A stretch of 64,000 nt of DNA from Mesorhizobium shangrilense (lineage in GTDB: Bacteria > Pseudomonadota > Alphaproteobacteria > Rhizobiales > Rhizobiaceae): positions 1,617,501-1,681,500 of the forward strand of contig NZ_JAQGPN010000001.1 of assembly GCF_028826155.1 (NCBI RefSeq). Direction: 5' to 3'. Positions 10,513 to 17,489 of the stretch are shown one piece after another (the first letter of the stretch is position 1; every line of letters starts with the position of its first letter). Made by a program: the position numbers and the translations under genes. Under the pieces are notes generated by a model. The model made no database searches. It saw nothing but the letters and a program-made list of their open reading frames with translations, and was not told where the DNA came from.

Positions 10513-10812
10513 GTGGATGACCCGTTCGATGTGCTGAGGCGTCGCTTTGTCGCGCGATGCCAGGGGGAACTGGCGTCGCTCGAGAGGATCGCGCGGGAGG
10601 GCGCTGCGGCGCTCGATGACAGCCGCCGCGATCAGCTGGTGAAGACGGTGCATTCGCTGGCCGGCGCCGGCGGCATGTTCGGCTTTTCGGGCTTGAGCGA
10701 ACGCGCCTCGATGGTGGAAACCCTGCTGGGCGGGGACAGCGAAGCGACACCGGCGCAAATTAAGGCCGCGCTGGATGAATTGGTGCTGGAGCTGCAGCGG
10801 ATCACGGGCTGA
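10513..10812 (+). CDS. Stand-alone histidine phosphotransfer (HPt) protein
   Basis: About 99 residues starting at GTG 10513. It is a single HPt domain: the phosphoryl-accepting His47 sits in KTVHSLAGAGGMFGF, matching the family pattern H-x-L-x-G-x-x-x-x-x-G, and the flanking segments are amphipathic helices of a four-helix bundle. HPt proteins relay phosphate between receiver domains. The gene converges on a seven-gene operon that encodes a hybrid kinase with two receivers and two stand-alone receivers, so it is the likely missing link of that phosphorelay. This pairing is inferred from position only; the 3' ends are 21 bases apart and no terminator is evident between them. Confidence 0.85.
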   Translation: MDDPFDVLRRRFVARCQGELASLERIAREGAAALDDSRRDQLVKTVHSLAGAGGMFGFSGLSERASMVETLLGGDSEATPAQIKAALDELVLELQRITG

Positions 10813-10833
10813 CTGCGCGGCCGTCTGCGAGGC

Positions 10834-12261
10834 CTACTTCTTGGCGCTGGACAAGCCCGTCCTCGTCATCTCGCCCCAGCTCTGGTCGTCGCGCAGATAC
10901 TGCCAATACCCCTTCACTCGCCAGATATTGTTGATCTGCCGGTACCCGAAATTCTCGATCACCGCGGCGACCGTCAGGATGGCGAGGTCGCGGGCGCGGG
11001 GAATGCGTTGCAACTCCGCCTCCTCCAGGATCAGCGAGCAGACGCTGACACAGACGCCATAGGTGAAGACCAACGCCGTGAAGGCCAAAAAATACTCGAC
11101 GGACAGGATGCCTAGCAGCCAGAAGAGTGGCATCAGGATGTAGCCTAGGACTTCCATGATCGGCCCCAGCACGTCGACGACGAGCATGTGGCCGAAGCCG
11201 AGAAAGCCGACGCGCCCGTATCTCGGATTGAACAGCATCGAGCGGTAGCGGAAGAAGCACTCCAGCGCGCCGCGTTGCCATCGTGAGCGCTGCCGCGCCA
11301 GGACACCCAGGGTCTCCGGCGCCTCGGTCCAGCAAACGGGCTCGGGAACGAACTCGATGCGGTATTTGCGTCGACTGTCGATCATGTGCCGGTGCAGCTT
11401 GATGACCAGATCGAGGTCTTCGCCCATCGATCCCTTGGTGAAACCGCCGACCGCCACGACCTCGGCGCGGCGGAACACGCCGAACGCGCCCGACACCAGC
11501 ATCAGCGTGTTGATACGGCTCCACGCCAGTCGCGCCATGAGAAAGGCGCGCAGGTATTCCACGACCTGAAACAAGGGCAGCAGCTTTGTCGGGAGGTGAA
11601 CCTCAGCGACGCGCCCGCTCTCGATGCGCGAGCCGTTTGCGATCCGGATGGTGCCGCCCACGGCAATGGTCCGCTCCGGATCGTCAATGAAAGGCTGCAC
11701 GGCCCGCATGAGCGCATCGGGCTCCAGGATCGAATCGCCGTCGATGACGCAGAAAATCGGCGCACGGCAGACGTTGACGCCAGCGTTCTGCGCGTCGGCC
11801 TTGCCGCCATTTTCCTTGTCCACGACGAACAGCCGTTCGGCCACCAGCGACGAATACAGGCCGCGGATCGGCGCGTGGGCAAGCGCTTCCTCATAGGGGC
11901 GCTGGAATTTCACGAGCCCATAGGCCTCGATCAGGCGCTGCAGCGTCTGGTCCTTCGAGCCGTCATTGACGACGATCACTTCGAAATTCGGGTACTCCAG
12001 CGCAAGCATGGAATGCACGCTTTCGACGACGTTCATTTCCTCGTTGTAGGCAGGCACAATCAGCGCAATCGGCGGGGCAACGTCGCCATACCGGCGCCAC
12101 AGCAGAGCGGACCTGGCGATCGGCGGTCTTTTCGACAGAGCGTACCCAGCCACGACGAGTTGCAGCAGATAGACCACCGTCTGGATCATGCCGGCCCCGA
12201 TCACGATCCAGGAGATTGCCGTCGCGATCCCGACGACCTCCACGCTCCATCCTGAAATCAC
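10834..12261 (-). CDS. Processive family 2 glycosyltransferase, membrane polysaccharide synthase-like
   Basis: About 475 residues. GTG 12261 is chosen because it overlaps the upstream stop (GTGA); the longer frame would run back inside the HEAT gene. An N-terminal helix (IATAISWIVIGAGMIQTVVYLLQLVV) precedes a GT-A domain with PAYNEEMNV, VVNDGSKDQT, KENGGKADAQNAG, the DxD-type CVIDGDS, the GSMGEDLDL acidic motif and QRSRWQRG (the Q-x-x-R-W signature of processive beta-glycosyltransferases such as PgaC, hyaluronan or cellulose synthases). Several C-terminal membrane helices follow. No PilZ domain is seen, so direct c-di-GMP control through this chain is unlikely. It is the last gene of the operon and probably polymerises and exports the glycan across the inner membrane; the sugar cannot be predicted. 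Confidence 0.93.
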   Translation of the reverse strand: MISGWSVEVVGIATAISWIVIGAGMIQTVVYLLQLVVAGYALSKRPPIARSALLWRRYGDVAPPIALIVPAYNEEMNVVESVHSMLALEYPNFEVIVVNDGSKDQTLQRLIEAYGLVKFQRPYEEALAHAPIRGLYSSLVAERLFVVDKENGGKADAQNAGVNVCRAPIFCVIDGDSILEPDALMRAVQPFIDDPERTIAVGGTIRIANGSRIESGRVAEVHLPTKLLPLFQVVEYLRAFLMARLAWSRINTLMLVSGAFGVFRRAEVVAVGGFTKGSMGEDLDLVIKLHRHMIDSRRKYRIEFVPEPVCWTEAPETLGVLARQRSRWQRGALECFFRYRSMLFNPRYGRVGFLGFGHMLVVDVLGPIMEVLGYILMPLFWLLGILSVEYFLAFTALVFTYGVCVSVCSLILEEAELQRIPRARDLAILTVAAVIENFGYRQINNIWRVKGYWQYLRDDQSWGEMTRTGLSSAKK

Positions 12262-13298
12262 GATGCAAAGCCCTCGTTGAGGACGAGCGAAGCAGTGCGC
12301 TGGCTTCGCGAGGTCTGGCTGGAGGCGATCTCGCGCAGCATCTCGTCTCCCTGCGGCGCGATGAGGCGCATCGCCTTGGCTGCCGCATAGCGAACAGTCC
12401 ACGCGTCGTCGTCGAGCAGACGCGCGAGAGGGTCGATCAGCTCCGTCGTGCCTATGCGCCCTGCCGCTTCCGCCGCGTCGGCGCGCACTTCCCAATCCTT
12501 GCTGGCCATTGCCTCGGTGACGATGTCTCCCGAATCCCGGTCGGCCAGCCGTCCAAGCGCCCGGATCGCGGCTCCTGAAACGTCGCTGGAAGGATCCTTC
12601 GCCGAACGCCGGAAGAAATCTGCAAGTTCGTGGTCCTGCGCAGGCGACAGCGCCTCGATGGCCGCGGCCCTGACGAAGGGTGATCCGTCCTGCTTGGCCG
12701 CTAGATCCTTGAGCTCTCCCATCCGCTCCGCCGGAACGCGCCGGAAAAGCTCAACCAAACGCCTGGAACGCTGACCGCGCACGCCGATCTTGCGCAGCAC
12801 GCCGGGCAGCGGCGGCATGGCTCCCAGGTCGCAGAGCGAAATTGCTGCCGCAATCCGCACCTCGCGGGAACGGTCGTTGTCGAGCGCGGTAAAGAGATGC
12901 GCCGTTCCTGTGTCGGGGGAAAAAGCCGCCAGCATCTCGGCGGCATGGATGCGGGCCGCCTCGTTGCCCTTCATCAACTGTGTGGCGATATGGATCGGCA
13001 GGCCGGATTCAGCGAAGATCTCGATGATCCGCGCATATTCCTCCCCCCGCAAAAGGCCCAGGAATTCGAACCCGCCGTCTATGGCAATGCGCGGCGGCAC
13101 CGATCGGATGACGCTGTTCAGGGTTTCGGCATCCTTGTCCTCAGAGAACGCAATGAGCGCCTGAAGCAGCCGCTGTCGCATCCTTGCGTCCTCCTTCGCA
13201 CGACGCTGGAGAACGACCCGCCGCAGGATGAGGAGCGTCATGACGAGGAGCGAAATAGCGCTGAGCACGATCGACATAATCCACACGAACGACAGCAT
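12258..13298 (-). CDS. Membrane-anchored HEAT-repeat protein
   Basis: About 346 residues. One N-terminal helix (residues about 4-26) is followed by an Arg/Lys-rich stretch (RRVVLQRRAKEDARMRQR), which by the positive-inside rule puts the rest in the cytoplasm. From about residue 95 there are repeated helix pairs of HEAT / PBS-lyase type, e.g. NEAARIHAAEMLAAF, REVRIAAAISLCDLG, PFVRAAAIEALS, SDVSGAAIRALGRL, WEVRADAAEAAGRIG and WTVRYAAAKAMRLIA. Such solenoids bind protein partners. Start ATG 13298 is two bases after the upstream stop and the end overlaps the GT2 start, so its stoichiometry is probably coupled to the synthase. I infer a cytoplasmic scaffold or regulator of the synthase; no catalytic motif is seen. 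Confidence 0.9.
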   Translation of the reverse strand: MLSFVWIMSIVLSAISLLVMTLLILRRVVLQRRAKEDARMRQRLLQALIAFSEDKDAETLNSVIRSVPPRIAIDGGFEFLGLLRGEEYARIIEIFAESGLPIHIATQLMKGNEAARIHAAEMLAAFSPDTGTAHLFTALDNDRSREVRIAAAISLCDLGAMPPLPGVLRKIGVRGQRSRRLVELFRRVPAERMGELKDLAAKQDGSPFVRAAAIEALSPAQDHELADFFRRSAKDPSSDVSGAAIRALGRLADRDSGDIVTEAMASKDWEVRADAAEAAGRIGTTELIDPLARLLDDDAWTVRYAAAKAMRLIAPQGDEMLREIASSQTSRSQRTASLVLNEGFAS

Positions 13299-13300
13299 GC

Positions 13301-15043
13301 TCAGAACCTCACGGCGAGGCCGAGGCCAAATATGTTGCGCTCGAAAGTCGGGCGCTGCTCGTTTGCGTAGCTGCCCAGCAGGGTCAGATCGTCCGAGATG
13401 TCGAAGGAAACGCCTCCAAAGGCGGTGCGCGTCTCGATCAGCGTCGCCTCGGAAATCTCGGGCGCATCGCTATAGCCGCCGAACAGTCGCAGCCGGTCGG
13501 TCACTGTCAGGTCGGCGCGCAGCACATAACCGTCGGCGACCCTGCCCCGATCGTTTTCGGAATGGACCCACCGGGCCGAAAGGCCAAGGCGCTCGTCGAA
13601 GAAATATGCCTGCACCCAGGGCGAGATCGTGGTGTTCTCGGTCGCGTCGAACAGATCGTATCGCGCATCGAGGTTGAGGAAGACGGGTCCGATCCCGCCC
13701 ACGCTCTCGATCGCCCGCCAGGACGCGCCCGCACCCGCAGAGAACTTCGCCAGGAAATCTGCCTGGGGCGTGCCTGCTATCACTCCATAGGCCGAGAAAG
13801 ACGGCGCAAAAGCGTGATCGATGCGGCCTTCGATCTGAGCGTCGGTCCGCCCGAACCGGGTGGCCACGCGCATGCGCGCCCCAAGGACGGTGTCGGGCGT
13901 CGCTCGATAAGACAGGCCTATGCCGCTGTCCGTCCAGTTTCCGAGACCGGCTGAAAGTTCACTCAGCTCGCTGCCGATATCCAACCGCCATTTTTGTGGA
14001 GGCGCTGCCGCAAGCCTCTGCGCGATCTCTACCGAATCCGGTTGCAGCAGGAGCGCATTCTCGTAGGCCTGGCGAGCGCTGACTTCGTCGCCGCGGGCGC
14101 GGCGCACATCACCCAGGCCGACGAGCGCTTCGGCGTTTGCCGGGTCGGCCGCCGCCGCCGAGGCGAAGGATTCCTCCGCACCTGCATAGTCGCGCTCCAG
14201 CATCGAGATACGCGCATCTACAACCATGGCCTCGGTGTTGCCTGGCACGTCAGCAAGCACCCCATCGATCATCTGACGAGCACGCGCCACGTCCCCCCGC
14301 CAGATCGCCAGCCGGACCTTGCCGAGTCGGGCGTCGAACTGATCGGGATCAATGGCGAGCGCGGCGCTGAAGAAACGGTCCGCCTCGTCGAACCTCTGCT
14401 GGAACCCGGCGACCAGACCAAGGGCCACCAATATGTCTGTGTTTCGCGGCGAGATCGACAAAGCACGGCGGTAGAGACTTTCCGCCTGTGCGAACTGCCC
14501 AGCGGTCCGCAGCCGACGCGCTTCGTCGAGCAAAGGAGCAACGGCGTCGGACCTCGCTGTTGTCGCCTGGCCCTCCGCGCGACGAGGCTTCGCCGCAGTG
14601 GCTGCCGCGGCCGCGTCGCGCTCTGTCTCGAGCGCAGCGCGCACGGTCGTCAGAAGCGCTGCCGCTTCCTGATTGCCGGGCTGCTGCGTCACGAGCGGCT
14701 CGACGAGCGCCCGCGCAGCGGCGGGATTGCCGCTCCTGAACTCGACCTGCGCCAGTCCGAACTTCGCGTCGGCGTAGTCCGGCGCGATGGCGAGCGCATT
14801 GGAAAAGGCGGTGCGCGCCGCCGCCAGGTTGCCAAGTCCCAGCTCGGCGAAACCCAGTTGCACGAGCGTATCGGAATTTGCGGGCTGCAGCGACAGCGCC
14901 CTTCTCAGCAGCGTCGATGCGTCCTCGAAACGCTGTTCCTGTCGCGCCTTGACCCCCTGTGAGTAGAGCTCGTCGACCGTCTGCGCATGCGCATCGACGG
15001 CCAGCGCCATACAGAGGCCCGCGGCGAGGCACTGCAACCGCAT
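13301..15043 (-). CDS. TPR protein with C-terminal YaiO-type outer-membrane beta-barrel
   Basis: About 580 residues. ATG 15043 overlaps the previous stop by one base (TGATG) and gives a clean signal peptide ending near VDAHAQ. Residues about 22-355 are tandem tetratricopeptide repeats (for example PANSDTLVQLGFAELGLGN, PDYADAKFGLAQVEFRSGN, PRNTDILVALGLVAGFQQR, PANAEALVGLGDVRRARGD). From about 360 the sequence switches to alternating amphipathic strands (WRLDIGSELSELSAGLGNW onward) ending in GLGLAVRF, a typical terminal aromatic outer-membrane strand; this region looks like the YaiO family. A periplasmic TPR plus barrel is the layout of PgaA/AlgK-AlgE/BcsC exporters, so I infer an outer-membrane export role for the GT2 product. 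Confidence 0.88.
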   Translation of the reverse strand: MRLQCLAAGLCMALAVDAHAQTVDELYSQGVKARQEQRFEDASTLLRRALSLQPANSDTLVQLGFAELGLGNLAAARTAFSNALAIAPDYADAKFGLAQVEFRSGNPAAARALVEPLVTQQPGNQEAAALLTTVRAALETERDAAAAATAAKPRRAEGQATTARSDAVAPLLDEARRLRTAGQFAQAESLYRRALSISPRNTDILVALGLVAGFQQRFDEADRFFSAALAIDPDQFDARLGKVRLAIWRGDVARARQMIDGVLADVPGNTEAMVVDARISMLERDYAGAEESFASAAAADPANAEALVGLGDVRRARGDEVSARQAYENALLLQPDSVEIAQRLAAAPPQKWRLDIGSELSELSAGLGNWTDSGIGLSYRATPDTVLGARMRVATRFGRTDAQIEGRIDHAFAPSFSAYGVIAGTPQADFLAKFSAGAGASWRAIESVGGIGPVFLNLDARYDLFDATENTTISPWVQAYFFDERLGLSARWVHSENDRGRVADGYVLRADLTVTDRLRLFGGYSDAPEISEATLIETRTAFGGVSFDISDDLTLLGSYANEQRPTFERNIFGLGLAVRF

Positions 15044-15435
15044 CAGGAAGCGTCGCCCTTGCGCGCGAGGACGCGCGACAGCCGGGCCAGCAACTCCTCG
15101 GGGATGAACGGCTTCACCAGATAGTCGTCGGCGCCTTTCTGCAGAGCCGACGCGATGTCCCTTTCGTGCTTCCTCGCCGTCAGCATGATCACTGGCACCG
15201 CGCAAAGGCGCTGATCGCCCTTCAATCGCACAAGCACTTCGAAACCGTCGGACTTTGGCATCATCGCATCCAGCACAACCACATCGGGTCGCTCGGATTG
15301 GGCCATTGCCAGCGCTTCTGCGCCGTCCGCCGCCTTGATGACATCATATCCCTTGGCTCTCAGCCTGAAATCGATCAGCTCCCGCAGGAGCGGATCGTCA
15401 TCGCAAATCAGAACCTTCGCCTTTGCACCATCCAC
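15043..15435 (-). CDS. Single-domain response regulator (CheY-like), first of two
   Basis: About 130 residues, GTG 15435 start. It is a complete receiver domain with no output domain: acidic pocket CDDD (residues 11-14), phospho-acceptor Asp56 in VVVLDAMMPKSDG, Thr86 in PVIMLTA and Lys108 in DDYLVKPF. Stand-alone receivers act as phosphate shuttles or by protein contact. Its stop is fused to the start of the TPR-barrel gene and it lies 35 bases after the TIM-barrel-like gene, deep inside the operon, so it may signal to the secretion/synthesis apparatus itself (for example through the HEAT protein). The partner kinase is probably the hybrid kinase at the operon head; that is inference. Confidence 0.93.
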   Translation of the reverse strand: MDGAKAKVLICDDDPLLRELIDFRLRAKGYDVIKAADGAEALAMAQSERPDVVVLDAMMPKSDGFEVLVRLKGDQRLCAVPVIMLTARKHERDIASALQKGADDYLVKPFIPEELLARLSRVLARKGDAS

Positions 15436-15470
15436 GTCGCCTTCTCCGGTTTGCTCCCTCCCGGCGCATC

Positions 15471-17090
15471 CTAGCCCCCCGGGTTGATCAGTCCATGCAC
15501 CAACAGTCCGTCGAAGGAAGCCCAGGACGACAGGGTTCGATCGAGCCGCTCCCTGGCTACAACCAAGGCAGGGCGATCATCCATGAAGCTGATTCGCGAC
15601 GGTGGCGCCACCGTCTCATGACTGAACGAATATGTCGGCCTGGCATGTGAAGCGGGGACCTCCGCCTCCAGCATCCGGACCATCGGCTCCCTGGCATCGC
15701 GATCGATATAGAGAATGCCTTTCTCGGCACGCCGGAAGGTCTGGTGGATCTCGACCGGCAGTGGACCATTCTCCAGCGCTATGGCGATCGGCTGCCGTCG
15801 TTCGACGCCCCAGTTCAGCCAGGCCTCCGCGATGCTCTCGACCTCGGCAAGGTCGGTTCTGTACGCCATGACCGTCACCCCGGAGATCGCTCCCTCCACC
15901 ATCTGCAAGGCCGCTTTGCCAGCCGGATCGTCAAGCATCCAGAAGGGCACGACGATCGCAATCGTTCGCCCAAGCGCCTCGGCAAGCTCATTGATCGTCG
16001 TCGCCCATCCGGTCCAACCGGCGAACGGGTCGGCGACGTGCTGCGGCATCAGATACGGCTCGATGTCGTACTGGATCGAACGCAAGCCCGAGCCGTCTTC
16101 GATGAACCGGCGGAGGACACGCGCCCGTTTCAGCGCATGAGCCCGGCCGGTTTCCGTCGCCATCTCGGCATCTCCTTCGACGGCGTGGATGGCGACGCCG
16201 GAGGCGGCAAGGACGTCGATGAGACGCCGCAGTCCGGCGTCGTCCGCAACCGCTCCGCCTTCGATACGGACCTGCAGGTACAGATTTGCGATCCGCTCCC
16301 TTCGCACCAGAGCTGCAAGGCGCTCCGGATCATCAAGCCACGGCCGTGCGTCCCAGAGCCAGGTTCCAGCGTCCGCCGGCTCGCGGTCTTCATGCGGGAC
16401 GATGCGAACAGCCGAAATGGAGGCCGACGCAGCCTCCTTGGGGCAATTGATCACCAGTTCGCGGGCTGCATCGCCGCCATTCCATTCGCTTGCAGGGATT
16501 GAGGCCAGCGTCGGGCCAGACGCGCCGACGGCAGGCGGGGCCGGCGCATCGGCGCCTGCCGCAACGACCGCGAACGCAAACCCCGGGACCGCCCGACCTT
16601 CCACAACGAGGTCGCCCCGCATGGCCCGCGGAAAGCGAAACGCCGCCGCATGCAGCGCCACTCCAGCCGGCTGTTCGCCGGCCTTGCAGCTGAGCGTCAC
16701 CGCCTCTCCGACGCGCGAGAGCTTTGCCCGCTCCTCAAGCCCGAAACTGCGGGCTTCGAGAATGGGAAGCAGGTTCGCGTCCAGGGGAAATGGATCTGGA
16801 GCGGGTGCATCGCCTGGTGAAGGCTTCGGAACGGCCACTGATCCCGGCACGAAGCGGCCGTCCTTCATCACTCCGGTCAGGACGAGCGTGTCGGGCGGGG
16901 AGTCGTATCGGGCGATCGGGTGCGACCACACCACTTCGGGGGATTGCGCAGAAGCGGCGACTATGATCGGCGATCCTTCAACCTGGCTCGTACACGTGGC
17001 CGTCCCGCAGGCCTGTGCGGCCGTCGCCAGCAGCAGCATGGCCCAGGAGGCGAGCGGTCCGGTGACCGCAGGCAGGCCACTCCTTCCCAT
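15471..17090 (-). CDS. Secreted protein with predicted TIM-barrel glycoside-hydrolase-like domain
   Basis: About 539 residues from ATG 17090, four bases after the upstream stop; a longer frame would overlap the response regulator. A hydrophobic signal (WAMLLLATAAQACG) suggests export; the Cys after AQA is not a good lipobox. The first half is a beta-rich region without known motifs. The second half (about 240-540) alternates strands and helices as in a (beta/alpha)8 barrel: YLQVRIEGG, GVAIHAVEGD, IQYDIEPY (Asp and Glu at about 342 and 344, in the place of a beta-4 acid pair), IAIVVPFWM, VTVMAYRTD (like the GH18 beta-6 strand) and PIAIALENG. A periplasmic hydrolase is a standard part of synthase-dependent polysaccharide systems (PgaB, PelA, BcsZ). 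The family was not recognised; activity is inferred. Confidence 0.72.
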   Translation of the reverse strand: MGRSGLPAVTGPLASWAMLLLATAAQACGTATCTSQVEGSPIIVAASAQSPEVVWSHPIARYDSPPDTLVLTGVMKDGRFVPGSVAVPKPSPGDAPAPDPFPLDANLLPILEARSFGLEERAKLSRVGEAVTLSCKAGEQPAGVALHAAAFRFPRAMRGDLVVEGRAVPGFAFAVVAAGADAPAPPAVGASGPTLASIPASEWNGGDAARELVINCPKEAASASISAVRIVPHEDREPADAGTWLWDARPWLDDPERLAALVRRERIANLYLQVRIEGGAVADDAGLRRLIDVLAASGVAIHAVEGDAEMATETGRAHALKRARVLRRFIEDGSGLRSIQYDIEPYLMPQHVADPFAGWTGWATTINELAEALGRTIAIVVPFWMLDDPAGKAALQMVEGAISGVTVMAYRTDLAEVESIAEAWLNWGVERRQPIAIALENGPLPVEIHQTFRRAEKGILYIDRDAREPMVRMLEAEVPASHARPTYSFSHETVAPPSRISFMDDRPALVVARERLDRTLSSWASFDGLLVHGLINPGG

Positions 17091-17094
17091 CCAC

Positions 17095-17481
17095 TCACTG
17101 CGAGCGCCCATTCGAGCGCAGCAATTGCATGACATCGGAGGCCAGCCGCATCGGATCGAACGGCTTGGGGATGACGCCGACTGCGCCCATGGCGAGGTAG
17201 CGCTCGACCTGATGGGTCTGGGTCCGCGCCGTGATGAAGGCCACGGGGATGGCTGACGTCTGGTCGCCCGCCGCCAGGCGTCTCAGCGTTTCCGGCCCAT
17301 CCATTTCAGGCATCATTACATCGAGCAGGATCAGGTCCGGCTGCCATGCCGCGGCCTTGTCGAGCGCCTGCGCTCCCGAAGAACAGAGATGCACTTCGAA
17401 TTCGGGTTCGAGCTCCAGCGACATCTGGGCGATCTCGCGAATATCGTCTTCGTCGTCCACATACAGGATTCTCGCCGCCAT
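17095..17481 (-). CDS. Single-domain response regulator (CheY-like), second of two
   Basis: About 128 residues. It is a complete receiver with no output domain: VDDEDD acidic pocket (residues 8-13), Asp54 in LILLDVMMPEMDG as the phospho-acceptor, Thr84 in VAFITA and Lys106 in VIPKPFDP. It begins eight bases after the hybrid kinase gene and ends four bases before the TIM-barrel-like gene. The two stand-alone receivers in this operon differ clearly in sequence, so they are unlikely to be a recent duplication and may have different partners. Confidence 0.93.
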   Translation of the reverse strand: MAARILYVDDEDDIREIAQMSLELEPEFEVHLCSSGAQALDKAAAWQPDLILLDVMMPEMDGPETLRRLAAGDQTSAIPVAFITARTQTHQVERYLAMGAVGVIPKPFDPMRLASDVMQLLRSNGRSQ

Positions 17482-17489
17482 CTCTGTCT

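Noticed and set aside
9908..10537. Short plus-strand frames in the xfp-HPt gap
   Set aside because: No ribosome binding site, motif or family-like composition could be found.
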